46,366 nucleotides of DNA, from the NCBI RefSeq assembly GCF_014651135.1, contig NZ_BMWH01000040.1:1-46366 (forward strand), in the 5' to 3' direction. The notes beneath the pieces were generated by a model that worked only from the letters and a program-made list of their open reading frames with translations, had not been told where the DNA came from and did no database searches. The position numbers and the translations under genes are program-made. Source of the DNA: Streptomyces echinoruber. GTDB lineage: Bacteria > Actinomycetota > Actinomycetes > Streptomycetales > Streptomycetaceae. Shown here in pieces: positions 32,303 through 40,323 of the stretch (position 1 is its first letter; each line of letters begins with the position of its first letter).

Positions 32303-33244
32303 GTGACGCCAGCCCCTCTCGCCGCCCGCCTCCGCGTCCCGAGCGGGCCGCTGTTCTTCCCGGTCACCGCCTACGGCCCCGACGGCTCCGTCGCTCTCGA
32401 CACCTACCGCACCCACGTGCGGCAGGGCGTCGAGGCGGGCGCGGCCGCGGTGTTCGCGTGCTGCGGCACCGGGGAGTTCCACGCGCTCACGCCCGAGGAG
32501 TACCAGGCGTGCGTGCGCGCCGCCGTCGAGGCGGCCGGGGGGCGCGTGCCGGTGGTGGCGGGCGCCGGATACGGCACCGCTCTCGCCGTGCGCTACGCGC
32601 GGCTGGCCGAGGCGGCCGGCGCCGACGGGCTGCTCGTCATGCCGCCCTACCTCGTCGTCGCCCCGCAGGAGGGCCTGCTGCGGCACTACCGCGACCTCGC
32701 CGCCGCGACCCCTCTGCCGGTGATCGTCTACCAGCGCGACAACGCCGTCCTCACCCCGCGGACGGCGGTCGAGCTGGCCCGCACCGACGGCGTCGTCGGC
32801 CTCAAGGACGGCCTCGGCGACCTGGACCTGATGCAGCGCATCGTCAGCGCCGTGCGCACCGAGGCCCCCGGCGACTTCCTCTACTTCAACGGCCTGCCCA
32901 CCGCCGAGCAGACCCAGCTCGCCTACCGCGCCGTCGGCGTCCCCCTGTACTCCTCCGCCGTCTTCTGCTTCGTCCCCGAACTCGCCCTCGCCTTCCACCA
33001 AGCCCTCGAACACGGCGACGACGCGACCGTGCGCCGGCTCCTGGACGGCTTCTACCGGCCGTTCGCCGAACTGCGCTCCCGGGGCCGCGGCTACGCCGTC
33101 TCCCTGGTCAAGGCGGGCGTACGGCTGCGCGGCCTGGACGTGGGGGAGGTGCGGCCGCCGCTGCACGAGCCGGACGAGGACCACGTCAAGCAGCTCGCGC
33201 GGCTCATCGAGCGGGGGCACGCGCTGCTGGAGGAGGGCCGGTGA
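32303..33244 (+). CDS. kdgD: 5-dehydro-4-deoxyglucarate dehydratase
   Basis: 313-residue DHDPS-superfamily enzyme that dehydrates and decarboxylates 5-keto-4-deoxyglucarate to 2,5-dioxopentanoate (2-oxoglutarate semialdehyde). Signatures: LFFPVTAYGPDGSVALDTYR at the N-terminus, ACCGTGEFHALTPEEY near 50, the proton-relay Tyr in PVIVYQRDNAV (about 148), and Schiff-base K168 in DGVVGLKDGLGD. GTG at 32303 is supported by GGGAG upstream and similarity (TPAPLAARLRVPSGPLFFP). Its stop overlaps the next gene (GTGA). Its product is the expected substrate of the dehydrogenase at 40324. Confidence 0.92.
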   Translation: MTPAPLAARLRVPSGPLFFPVTAYGPDGSVALDTYRTHVRQGVEAGAAAVFACCGTGEFHALTPEEYQACVRAAVEAAGGRVPVVAGAGYGTALAVRYARLAEAAGADGLLVMPPYLVVAPQEGLLRHYRDLAAATPLPVIVYQRDNAVLTPRTAVELARTDGVVGLKDGLGDLDLMQRIVSAVRTEAPGDFLYFNGLPTAEQTQLAYRAVGVPLYSSAVFCFVPELALAFHQALEHGDDATVRRLLDGFYRPFAELRSRGRGYAVSLVKAGVRLRGLDVGEVRPPLHEPDEDHVKQLARLIERGHALLEEGR

Positions 33245-34431
33245 AGGCGTCCGCGTTCGTCTACCCCTGGGACGTCAACGGCGACCCGGACGCGCCCGGG
33301 TGGATCGCGCGCCTCGGTGTCGAGCAGGTCACGCTCGCCGCCGCCTACCACTCCACTCGCGCCCTCACCCCGCGCCACCCCCGCCACCGGATTGTCACCG
33401 CCGAGCACGCCGCCGTGCTCTACCCGCCGGACGGCCGCTGGGCCGGCCGCCCGCTGCGCCCCCACCCGGCCGGCGACTGGGCGCCCGGCGACGCCTGGGG
33501 CGAGGCCGCCGCCGCGCCGGCCGGGGCCGGCCTGGAGGTGCACACGTGGGTGGTCCTCGCCCACAACTCCCGCCTGGGCGCCGAGCACCCGGACACCTCT
33601 GTGGTCAACGCCTACGGGGACCGCTACCCGTGGGCGCCGTGCATCGCTCAGCCCGCCACGCGCGCCTACCTGACCGGCCTGGCGGCGGAGGCCGCGGTAC
33701 GGCCCGGGGCGCGCGGCACGGAGCTGGAGTCCCTCGGCTGGTACGGCCTCGCCCAGCTGCACGCGCACGACAAGACGGCCGGGGTCGGCCTGGGCGACGT
33801 GGGCCAGTACCTGATGTCCCTGTGCTTCTGCCCCGCCTGCCGGGCGGGCTACGGCGAGGAGGGCCTGGACGCCGACGAGCCGGCGTCCGCCGTCCGCGCC
33901 GCCCTGGAACCGCTCTGGCGGGGCGCCATCCTGGAACCGCTCTGGCGGGGCGCCGCCCGCGACGGCGGCTGGAGCGGCGTGGAGAAGCTGCTCGGCGAGA
34001 CGCGGGCGAACGCCACGCGCGCCTGGCGCGACCGGGTGGCCCGCTCCCTGCAGCAGGAGGCGGTCGCCGCCGTCCGCGCCGCCGCCCCCGACGGCTTCCA
34101 GGTCCTGCTGCACGCCGACCCGGTGTCGTACCACTGCGGCGCCAACGCCGGCGTCGACCCGGCGCACATCCTCTCCGTCGCCGACGGCGTGGTCGTCCCC
34201 TGCACGGGCGGCGCGGGCCTGCTCACCCCCTTCGCACAGCAGCGGCGCGCGGGCGCCGTGCTCGCCGCCCACCTCACCGTCGTCGCCGGCCTGGGCGGCC
34301 GCCCGGCCGCCCTCGCCGCCGACGCCGCCCGGGCCCGCGACCTCGGGGCCACCGAACTGCGGCTGTATCACGCCGGGTTGGCGTCAGACGCGGACCTGGA
34401 GGCGGTACGGGAGGCGCCGGCCGGGCGCTGA
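33241..34431 (+). CDS. Conserved hypothetical protein coupled to kdgD (possible TIM-barrel)
   Basis: 396 residues, soluble, no signal peptide. The N-terminus (KASAFVYPWDVNGDPDAPGWIARLGVEQVTLAAAYHSTRALTPRHPRHRIVTAEHAAVLYPPD) and segments such as LEVHTWVVLAHNSRLG, GTELESLGWYGLAQLHAHDK and GFQVLLHADPVSYH look like the strands and acidic/His loops of a TIM-barrel carbohydrate enzyme. A CFCPACRAGY motif near 200 could bind metal. I cannot name the family. Overlap with kdgD suggests a role in uronate/aldarate use. Residues about 222-238 hold an exact 27-bp tandem in-frame duplication (LEPLWRGAI, LEPLWRGAA). The end overlaps the convergent MFS gene by 64 bp. Confidence 0.78.
   Translation: MKASAFVYPWDVNGDPDAPGWIARLGVEQVTLAAAYHSTRALTPRHPRHRIVTAEHAAVLYPPDGRWAGRPLRPHPAGDWAPGDAWGEAAAAPAGAGLEVHTWVVLAHNSRLGAEHPDTSVVNAYGDRYPWAPCIAQPATRAYLTGLAAEAAVRPGARGTELESLGWYGLAQLHAHDKTAGVGLGDVGQYLMSLCFCPACRAGYGEEGLDADEPASAVRAALEPLWRGAILEPLWRGAARDGGWSGVEKLLGETRANATRAWRDRVARSLQQEAVAAVRAAAPDGFQVLLHADPVSYHCGANAGVDPAHILSVADGVVVPCTGGAGLLTPFAQQRRAGAVLAAHLTVVAGLGGRPAALAADAARARDLGATELRLYHAGLASDADLEAVREAPAGR
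33904..33954 (+). repeat. 27-bp-period in-frame duplication inside CDS
   Basis: The 24-bp unit starting CTGGAACCGCTCTGG occurs at 33904-33927 and exactly again at 33931-33954, adding nine residues to the 33241-34431 protein without breaking the frame. Confidence 0.92.
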
Positions 34432-35615
34432 CGCAGCAGCAGCGGCGTCAGCAGCAGCGCGGCCCCCAGGGCGGGCAGCAGCCACCGCGGGCCGAGGAGT
34501 TCCACCAGCCCGGCACCCGCCGCCAGCCCGACCACGTTCGGCACGAAGACGAGCGTGGTCGCGGTGGCGGCGGCCCGCCCCCGCAACCGGTCGGGGGCCG
34601 CGTGCTGGACGGCGGTGAACGCGGCGACCAGCACGCAGGGCAGCCCGGCGCCGATCAGCGCGCTGCCCGCCAGGGCCACCGCGTCCGACGGCACCGCCCG
34701 CGCGGCCACCGCCACCCCGGTCAGCGCGATCCCGCAGGCCGCGAACCGCCGCTCGCCCAGCCGGCGCAGGGCCGGCCCCGCCGCCACCCCGGCCGCCACC
34801 GACCCGGCGCCCTGCACCGCGTACAGCACACCGGCGTACGCGGGCGCGTGCCCCAGGCCGTCCACCACCGCGTAGACCAGCGCGCCGTTCACCCCGGCCC
34901 ACAGCATCGTCGCGCCGCCGGCCAGCACCAGCGGCCGCAGCCGCGCGTGCCCCCACAGGTACCGGACGCCCTCGGCCGCGCGGGGCCGGTCCCCGGCCGC
35001 CCGCACGGCGGGCTCGCGCACGCGCAGCAGCGCGTACAGCCCCGCCGCCGCGACGAACGTCCCCGCGTCCAGCAGCGCCACACCCGCCCCGCCGTACGCC
35101 GTGTACAGGCCCGCTCCCGCCAGCGGCGCCAGCAGCTTCATGCCCTCGGTGGCGGTGGTGCGCAGCCCGTTGAGGTCGCCCAGCAGCGCCGGATCGACGG
35201 CCGCGGCGACCAGCGCCGACTGGGCCGCGTCATGCACGACGCCCGCGGCGCCGTACACGAGCAGCACCCCGTACACCACCCACACCCGCCCCGGCGCGTC
35301 GACGGCGAGCAGCGCGCACAGCAGCACGGCCAGCCCCAGGTTGACGCCCACCAGCAGCGGCCTGCGCCGCACCCGGTCGGCCACCGTGCCCAGCGCCGGA
35401 CCGGCGAGGACCGGCGCCCACATCGCCACCAGGCACAGCGCGGCCCGCCCGTCCGACCCGGTCAGCTCCCGCACCCACACCCCGGACGCCAGCCACAGCG
35501 CCGACGTCCCGAACCCGGACACCACCGTCGCCGTCAGGCACAGGCGCGCGTTGCGGTCCCGCAGGACACGGGTCAGGGGCCGGTTCCCCCTCGTCATGGT
35601 CGTCATGGTCGTCAT
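34368..35615 (-). CDS. MFS transporter (exporter-like)
   Basis: About 415 residues with 12 predicted membrane segments of the major facilitator superfamily; loops such as GTVADRVRRRPLLVGVNLGLA match the conserved motif A region. Resembles the MFS_3/enterobactin-exporter-like group. Three in-frame ATGs (35615, 35606, 35597) lie in a 9-bp repeat (MTTMTTMTRG); the true start is uncertain and no Shine-Dalgarno is clear for any. The 3' end overlaps the convergent 33241-34431 gene by 64 bp. Substrate unknown. Confidence 0.85.
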   Translation of the reverse strand: MTTMTTMTRGNRPLTRVLRDRNARLCLTATVVSGFGTSALWLASGVWVRELTGSDGRAALCLVAMWAPVLAGPALGTVADRVRRRPLLVGVNLGLAVLLCALLAVDAPGRVWVVYGVLLVYGAAGVVHDAAQSALVAAAVDPALLGDLNGLRTTATEGMKLLAPLAGAGLYTAYGGAGVALLDAGTFVAAAGLYALLRVREPAVRAAGDRPRAAEGVRYLWGHARLRPLVLAGGATMLWAGVNGALVYAVVDGLGHAPAYAGVLYAVQGAGSVAAGVAAGPALRRLGERRFAACGIALTGVAVAARAVPSDAVALAGSALIGAGLPCVLVAAFTAVQHAAPDRLRGRAAATATTLVFVPNVVGLAAGAGLVELLGPRWLLPALGAALLLTPLLLRQRPAGASRTASRSASDANPA

Positions 35616-35764
35616 GACGGGTGAGGGTGGGGCTAAGGCGGCCGGGTGCGGATCGGGCGGATGCCCTAGGAATCCAGGTAACCCTGGGAAGACGCGCGCG
35701 CGGGCGATGAGTCCGGGCGCCGGCATCGGTCCACCTTCTGACAGCGCCACCCCGAGGAGGACCG

Positions 35765-36364
35765 ATGACCCACCACCCCACCCCTGTCGACCTCGGCCCG
35801 CAGGCCCGGGTCGTCGCGCGGCTCGCGGAGGGCGTCCGGGACGAGCAGCTCGCCGGCGCCACCCCCTGCCCGGGCTACGCCGTGCGGAACCTGCTGGGGC
35901 ACCTGCTGCACCTCTCCACCGCCTTCCGGGACGCGGGCCGCAGGGCGTTCGGGCCCACGACCGACACCGCGCCGGACGCAGCCGTGCCCGACGTCGGGCC
36001 CGGGTGGCGAAAGGAGCTGCCCGAGGTGCTCGACGAGCTCGCGGACGCCTGGCGCGATCCGGCCGCCTGGACCGGCGCGACCCGGGCGGGCGGCATCGAC
36101 ATGCCGGGAGCCGTGACCGGGAGCGTCGCCGTCGACGAACTGGTGATCCACGGCTGGGACCTGGCGCGGGCGACCGGGCAGGCCTACGACCCCGACCCGG
36201 CCGCGCTGCGGGCGTCGTACGACTTCCTCGCCGCCGCGGCCGCCGACCCGGCGCGGGGCGAGGGGAGCGGGATCTTCGGCCCGGTCGTGCCGGTGCCCGC
36301 CGACGCCCCGCTGCTGGACCGCGCGCTCGGACTGAGCGGACGGGACCCGCGCTGGACACCGTGA
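35765..36364 (+). CDS. TIGR03086-type metal-binding protein (DinB/MDMPI-like)
   Basis: 199 residues, helical-bundle DinB fold. Metal-ligand-type histidines appear in LLGHLLHLSTAF (about 44-55) and in VAVDELVIHGWDLARATGQ near 125-140, the signature of mycothiol-dependent maleylpyruvate isomerase relatives. These bind Zn and may act as mycothiol S-transferases. GAGGAGGACCG precedes the ATG at 35765. It stands alone, divergent from the MFS gene. The specific reaction is not known. Confidence 0.85.
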   Translation: MTHHPTPVDLGPQARVVARLAEGVRDEQLAGATPCPGYAVRNLLGHLLHLSTAFRDAGRRAFGPTTDTAPDAAVPDVGPGWRKELPEVLDELADAWRDPAAWTGATRAGGIDMPGAVTGSVAVDELVIHGWDLARATGQAYDPDPAALRASYDFLAAAAADPARGEGSGIFGPVVPVPADAPLLDRALGLSGRDPRWTP

Positions 36365-36556
36365 GCGCGGGTCCCGAGTCCTACGCCGGGTGACCCTGCC
36401 CCTGCCCCGCCCCGGGACGGCACCTCCCCCTGTGAGGCGAAACCGCCACCACCGCCACCGGAGCGGCCATGGACCGGACTTGAAGGGGAGGGCGTGGGAC
36501 CCGCCGTCCGGGCGGACTTGGTATCGATCGGGCAACGGGTCTCGCACCCCGGGCGC

Positions 36557-36570
36557 GACGCGCGTAGAAA
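36557..36570 (+). promoter_or_regulatory. Shared motif GACGCGCGTAGAAA upstream of acid phosphatase
   Basis: Exact 14-bp match to the site at 20621-20634 (same orientation to its gene). TAGAAA (36565-36570) ends 6 nt before the ATG at 36577, so it may be a -10 of a leaderless transcript. Confidence 0.55.
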
Positions 36571-36576
36571 CCTGTC

Positions 36577-37374
36577 ATGCATAAGCCATTGCGTCTCGCG
36601 GCCCTCGCCGCCACGTGTGCCCTCGCCGGCGCCGCCCTCTACGGCGCCGGCGCCGCGACCGCCGACCAGAAGACGGCGAACTCCACGCACGAGCCCTACA
36701 ACATCGGGCTGCTCACCAAGGACATCGACACCTACTACGGCACCACCCTGGACGCCGACGGCGTCTACCAGGCCTCGCCGGACAGCCCCTACGCCCACGA
36801 CCTCGCCGCCATCGACGCGGCCGCCGAGCGTTACCTCGACAGGGCGGCCCGCAAGGCGCGCCACAAGGGCGAGAAGCCGGCCGTCGTCTTCGACATCGAC
36901 GACACGCTGCTGCTCAGCCTCGACTACGAGAAGAAGAACAACTACAGCTACAACAGCGCCACTTGGGCCGCCTACGTCAACAAGGCCGACCGGCCGGCGG
37001 TCTTCGGTAGCCCGGAGCTCGTGCGGTACGCGGAGAAGAAGGGCGTCGAGGTCTTCTACAACTCCGGGCTGAGCGAGGCGCAGCGCGCGGCGGCCGTGGA
37101 GAACCTGAAGAAGGTCGGCGCCGACGTGAACCTCGACCCCGCCCACATGTTCCTCAAGGACAAGGACCACCCGCCGTCCTACCTGAGCGGCTGCGCCACG
37201 CCGGGCACCTGGACCTGCACGACGGTGCAGTACAAGTCCGGCACCCGCAAGCACATCGAGGACGACTTGGGGTACGAGATCATCGCCAACTTCGGCGACC
37301 AGTACTCCGACCTCGACGGCGGTTACGCCGACCGGACGTACAAGCTGCCCAACCCGACGTACTTCGTCAGCTGA
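36577..37374 (+). CDS. Secreted HAD-family acid phosphatase (subfamily IIIB)
   Basis: 265 residues. Signal peptide (LRLAALAATCALAGAALYGAGAATA, cleavage near 28-29) and a HAD core. The nucleophile motif is VFDIDDTLL with D106 and D108, the second motif is FYNSG, and the acidic third motif is IIANFGDQYSDLDGG. This is the class B/IIIB acid-phosphatase group that releases phosphate from organic monoesters outside the cell. ATG at 36577 lies just after TAGAAA and lacks a Shine-Dalgarno, so leaderless translation is likely. Confidence 0.9.
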   Translation: MHKPLRLAALAATCALAGAALYGAGAATADQKTANSTHEPYNIGLLTKDIDTYYGTTLDADGVYQASPDSPYAHDLAAIDAAAERYLDRAARKARHKGEKPAVVFDIDDTLLLSLDYEKKNNYSYNSATWAAYVNKADRPAVFGSPELVRYAEKKGVEVFYNSGLSEAQRAAAVENLKKVGADVNLDPAHMFLKDKDHPPSYLSGCATPGTWTCTTVQYKSGTRKHIEDDLGYEIIANFGDQYSDLDGGYADRTYKLPNPTYFVS

Positions 37375-37425
37375 CCTCTCTCCCGTCCGGGCAGGCGGCG
37401 GGCAACCGCCGGTGCTCGGCCCCCG

Positions 37426-37607
37426 TCACCGGCAGCACCGTGCCGTGGCGGGGGCCGCCGGGTCGTCCGCGACGTCCGGCTCACCGGTCAACCTCACCGG
37501 TCAACCTCACCGGTCAACAGGCGGGCGAGGCGGGCCGGTTCGGCGTAGTGGCGCTCGAAGAAGGCGTGGAACTCACCGGAGGCGGCGGCGTCGACGACTG
37601 TCCCCAC
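37426..37607 (-). pseudogene. Remnant of an ECF/SigE-type sigma factor gene
   Basis: GTG at 37607, with GGAGAGA upstream, opens a frame reading GTVVDAAASGEFHAFFERHYAEPARLARLLTGE, which I recognise as the N-terminal region (region 2.1-type) of Streptomyces SigE-like ECF sigma factors. It stops after 37 residues at 37494 because GTTGACCGGTGAG is present three times. Collapsing the repeat to one copy restores LTGEPDVADD, the expected next residues, but this frame too ends at 37426. The rest of the gene is missing. Confidence 0.65.
37480..37518. repeat. 13-bp tandem triplication in sigma-factor remnant
   Basis: CTCACCGGTCAAC at 37480-37492, 37493-37505 and 37506-37518, all exact. The two extra copies (26 bp) shift the minus-strand frame. 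Confidence 0.92.
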
Positions 37608-37800
37608 GGGCGGTCTCTCCTCGCGGCGGCTCGGCCGGCGCCCCACAGCCGTGCGCCGGGACGAGGTCCGGAACCGCGGCAGTCGTTCGTACGGGTCGTC
37701 GAACACCGTATGGCATGCCGAATGCCGCGTATCCGATTCCGTAACACGCGGAAAACCCTGAAGCGGGTCCGGCGGGGGAACAATCCAGCCAACATCCGCA

Positions 37801-37830
37801 CCCGAGCACCAGACACCCGAGCACCAGGCA
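37801..37830. repeat. 15-bp tandem repeat before NCS2 permease
   Basis: CCCGAGCACCAGACA (37801-37815) and CCCGAGCACCAGGCA (37816-37830), just upstream of the Shine-Dalgarno of the permease gene. No purine riboswitch core was recognised. Confidence 0.85.
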
Positions 37831-37847
37831 CTCGAGGAGCACCCGCC

Positions 37848-39299
37848 ATGTCCGACCTGAAAAGACCGACCGACCGGCCAGGTGCCACGACGCCGGCGGT
37901 GAACGGCGTCGACCGCTTCTTCCGCATCTCCGCGCGGGGATCCACCTTCGGCCGGGAGATACGCGGCGGATTCGCCACCTTCTTCACCATGGCCTACATC
38001 CTCGTCCTGAACCCCATCATCCTCGGCGGCGCGAAGGACAAGTTCGGCCATCAGCTCGACACCGGCCAACTCGTCACCGCCACCGCTTTGGTGGCGTGTG
38101 TGATGACGGTCGCGATGGGCGTGGGCGGCAACCTGCCGCTGGCCATCGCCGCCGGCCTCGGCCTCAACGCCGTCGTCGCCTTCCAGCTGGCGCCGCTGAT
38201 GAGCTGGGCCGACGCCATGGGCCTGGTGGTGATCGAGGGCGTGGTGATCTGCGTGCTGGTGGTCACCGGTCTGCGCGAGGCCGTCATGAACGCCATCCCG
38301 CAGGCGCTGAAGCAGGCCATCGGCGTGGGCATCGGCCTGTTCATCGCGTTCATCGGCTTCGTCGACGCCGGGTTCGTCAGCCGCATCCCGGACGCGGCGC
38401 ACACCACGGTGCCGGTGCAACTGGGCGCCTCCGGCACGCTGAGCGGGTGGCCGGTGCTCGTGTTCTGCCTCGGCGTGCTGCTGACGATCGGCCTGCTGGC
38501 ACGGCGGGTCAAGGGCGCGATCCTGATCAGCATCGTGGTGATGACGGCCGTCGCGATCGTCGTCGACGCCGTCGCCGACGTCGAAAGCTGGGGCCTGACC
38601 ACCCCCAAGGTGCCGGACGAGCTGGTCGCCGCCCCCGACTTCGGACTGGTCGGCCACTTCAGCCTGTTCGGGGCGTTCGGCGAGACGGGCGCGCTCACCG
38701 TCGTGCTGCTGGTGTTCACGCTGATCCTGTCGGACTTCTTCGACGCGATGGGCACCATCGTCGGCATCAGCGCCGAGGCCGGACTGCTCGACGAGCAGGG
38801 CCGGGTGCCCGGCATCGGGCGGGTGCTGTTCATCGACGGCGCCGCCGCCATCGCCGGCGGAGCGGCCTCCGCCTCCTCCAACACCGCCTACATCGAGTCC
38901 GCGGCCGGTGTCGGCGAGGGCGCCCGCACCGGCTTCGCCAACCTGGTCACCGGCGGCCTGTTCGCCCTCGCCCTCTTCCTCTCCCCGCTGCTGACCATCG
39001 TCCCGCTGCAGGCGGCCGCCCCCGCGCTGATCGCGGTCGGCTTCCTGATGATGACCCACGTCCGGCACATCGACTGGGACCGCTACGACATCGCGATCCC
39101 GGCCTTCCTCACCATCACCGCCATGCCGTTCACGTACTCGATCACCAACGGCATCGGCGTCGGCTTCCTCTCCTACGTCCTGATCAAGACGGTCCTGGGC
39201 CGGGCGAGGGAGGTGCACTGGCTGCTGTGGGGCGTGTCGGCGCTGTTCGTCGTGTACTTCGCGATCGATCCGATCGAGCAGCTCCTCGGCGTGAAGTAG
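37848..39299 (+). CDS. NCS2-family purine (guanine/hypoxanthine/adenine) permease
   Basis: 483 residues, about 12-14 membrane segments. AzgA-type landmarks: GGFATFFTMAYILVLNP near 40, GLGLNAVVAFQLAP near 103, LSDFFDAMGTIVGISAEAG near 297, and SASSNTAYIESAAGVGEGARTG near 342. A proton-coupled importer of purine bases by family. GAGGAG precedes ATG 37848. It is single-gene, bounded by a hairpin (39317-39350). Confidence 0.93.
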   Translation: MSDLKRPTDRPGATTPAVNGVDRFFRISARGSTFGREIRGGFATFFTMAYILVLNPIILGGAKDKFGHQLDTGQLVTATALVACVMTVAMGVGGNLPLAIAAGLGLNAVVAFQLAPLMSWADAMGLVVIEGVVICVLVVTGLREAVMNAIPQALKQAIGVGIGLFIAFIGFVDAGFVSRIPDAAHTTVPVQLGASGTLSGWPVLVFCLGVLLTIGLLARRVKGAILISIVVMTAVAIVVDAVADVESWGLTTPKVPDELVAAPDFGLVGHFSLFGAFGETGALTVVLLVFTLILSDFFDAMGTIVGISAEAGLLDEQGRVPGIGRVLFIDGAAAIAGGAASASSNTAYIESAAGVGEGARTGFANLVTGGLFALALFLSPLLTIVPLQAAAPALIAVGFLMMTHVRHIDWDRYDIAIPAFLTITAMPFTYSITNGIGVGFLSYVLIKTVLGRAREVHWLLWGVSALFVVYFAIDPIEQLLGVK

Positions 39300-39316
39300 C
39301 CGGGCCGGGGGAGTGA

Positions 39317-39350
39317 GGGGCCGCCCCTGGGGGGGAGGAGGGGCGGCCCC
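39317..39350. terminator. Bidirectional terminator
   Basis: 12-bp perfect stem (GGGGCCGCCCCT with AGGGGCGGCCCC) and a 10-nt purine loop, between the convergent permease and IclR genes. Confidence 0.8.
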
Positions 39351-39419
39351 ACCTGACAGACGGCCTGCGGACGTGGAAGGTTGAGTCCCCGGCGGTACCG
39401 GTTTCCCGCGCCGTCACCG

Positions 39420-40190
39420 TCACAGCCGGCGCGTGGCGAGGGTGAGCCGCTCGCGGGCGTCGAACAGCGCGTCCTTGATGGTCTGCTCGTGGGCGGGGGT
39501 GAGCCGGGCCACCGGCACCGAGCAGCTGATCGCGTCCCGCGCCGGGGTGCGGTACGGGATCGCCACGCCGAAGCAGCGCAGGCCCAGCGTGTTCTCCTCG
39601 CGGTCCACGGCGAAGCCCCGCTCGCGCACCTGGTGCAGCTCCTCGATGAGCCGCTCGCGGTCCGTGATCGTGTGCTCGGTCAGCGCCGGCAGCGTCTCCG
39701 GCAGCATCTTGCGGACCTGCTCGTCGGTGTAGGTGGCCAGGATCGCCTTGCCCAGGGAGGTGGAGTGGGCGGGCAGCCGGCGGCCGACCCGGGTGAAGGG
39801 GCGCAGGTAGTGCTGGGACTGGCGGGTGGCGAGGTAGACGACGTTCGTGCCGTCCAGGCGGGCGAGGTGGATGGTCTCCGTGGTGTCGTCCGAGAGGCGG
39901 TCCAGCGTCGGGCGGGCGGCCGCGACCACCTCGTCGCCGTCGATGTAGGACGTGCCGACGAGCAGCGCGCGCACCCCGATGCCGTAGCGCGTGCCGGTGG
40001 CGTCCGTCTCCACCCAGCCGAGGTCGACGAGCGTGCGCAGCAGCATGTACAGGCTGGACTTGGGGTAGCCGACGGCCTCCTGGACCGCCGCCAGGGAGTG
40101 CATGCCGGGCCGGCCGGCGAAGAACTCCAGCAGTTCCACCGTCCGTACCGCGGACTTGACCTGTGCCCCGCCTGCCTCGCCAGCCGACAT
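39420..40190 (-). CDS. IclR-family transcriptional regulator
   Basis: 256 residues. Winged helix (residues about 12-70: VKSAVRTVELLEFFAGRPGMHSLAAVQEAVGYPKSSLYMLLRTLVDLGWV) and an IclR effector domain (RPTLDRLSDDTTETIHLARLDG, STSLGKAILATYTDEQV, GFAVDREENTLGLRCFGVAIP). The ATG at 40190 was chosen over an upstream in-frame ATG since MSAGEAGGAQVKSAVRTV is family-like. Divergent from the semialdehyde dehydrogenase, so probably its repressor; the effector may be an aldarate intermediate (inferred). Confidence 0.9.
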   Translation of the reverse strand: MSAGEAGGAQVKSAVRTVELLEFFAGRPGMHSLAAVQEAVGYPKSSLYMLLRTLVDLGWVETDATGTRYGIGVRALLVGTSYIDGDEVVAAARPTLDRLSDDTTETIHLARLDGTNVVYLATRQSQHYLRPFTRVGRRLPAHSTSLGKAILATYTDEQVRKMLPETLPALTEHTITDRERLIEELHQVRERGFAVDREENTLGLRCFGVAIPYRTPARDAISCSVPVARLTPAHEQTIKDALFDARERLTLATRRL

Positions 40191-40323
40191 CGCCCCAGAC
40201 CCCTTCGTGACACGGGAACCCCGATATATAGTCTCCGACGAGCGCATTCAGTATCAGAGACAGCGTTCAGTATATCGAACGTCCCTGGTGGGCGACCCGA
40301 TTGCTGACGGGAGGGAACCCGCG
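40191..40323. promoter_or_regulatory. Divergent IclR/semialdehyde dehydrogenase promoter with operator
   Basis: GTTCAGTATATCGAAC (40265-40280) is an imperfect palindrome of IclR-operator form. TTCAGTAT occurs a second time 19 bp to the left (40247-40254). A TATATAT tract near 40223 may be the -10 for the regulator. Confidence 0.6.

Noticed and set aside
37801..37847. Purine riboswitch ahead of the NCS2 permease
   Set aside because: No aptamer-like conserved core or three-way junction was seen; only a 15-bp tandem repeat is present.
37494..39218. Long minus-strand open frame opposite the NCS2 permease
   Set aside because: Its body is a shadow of the permease; only the last 37 residues (from GTG 37607) resemble a sigma factor and are reported as a remnant.
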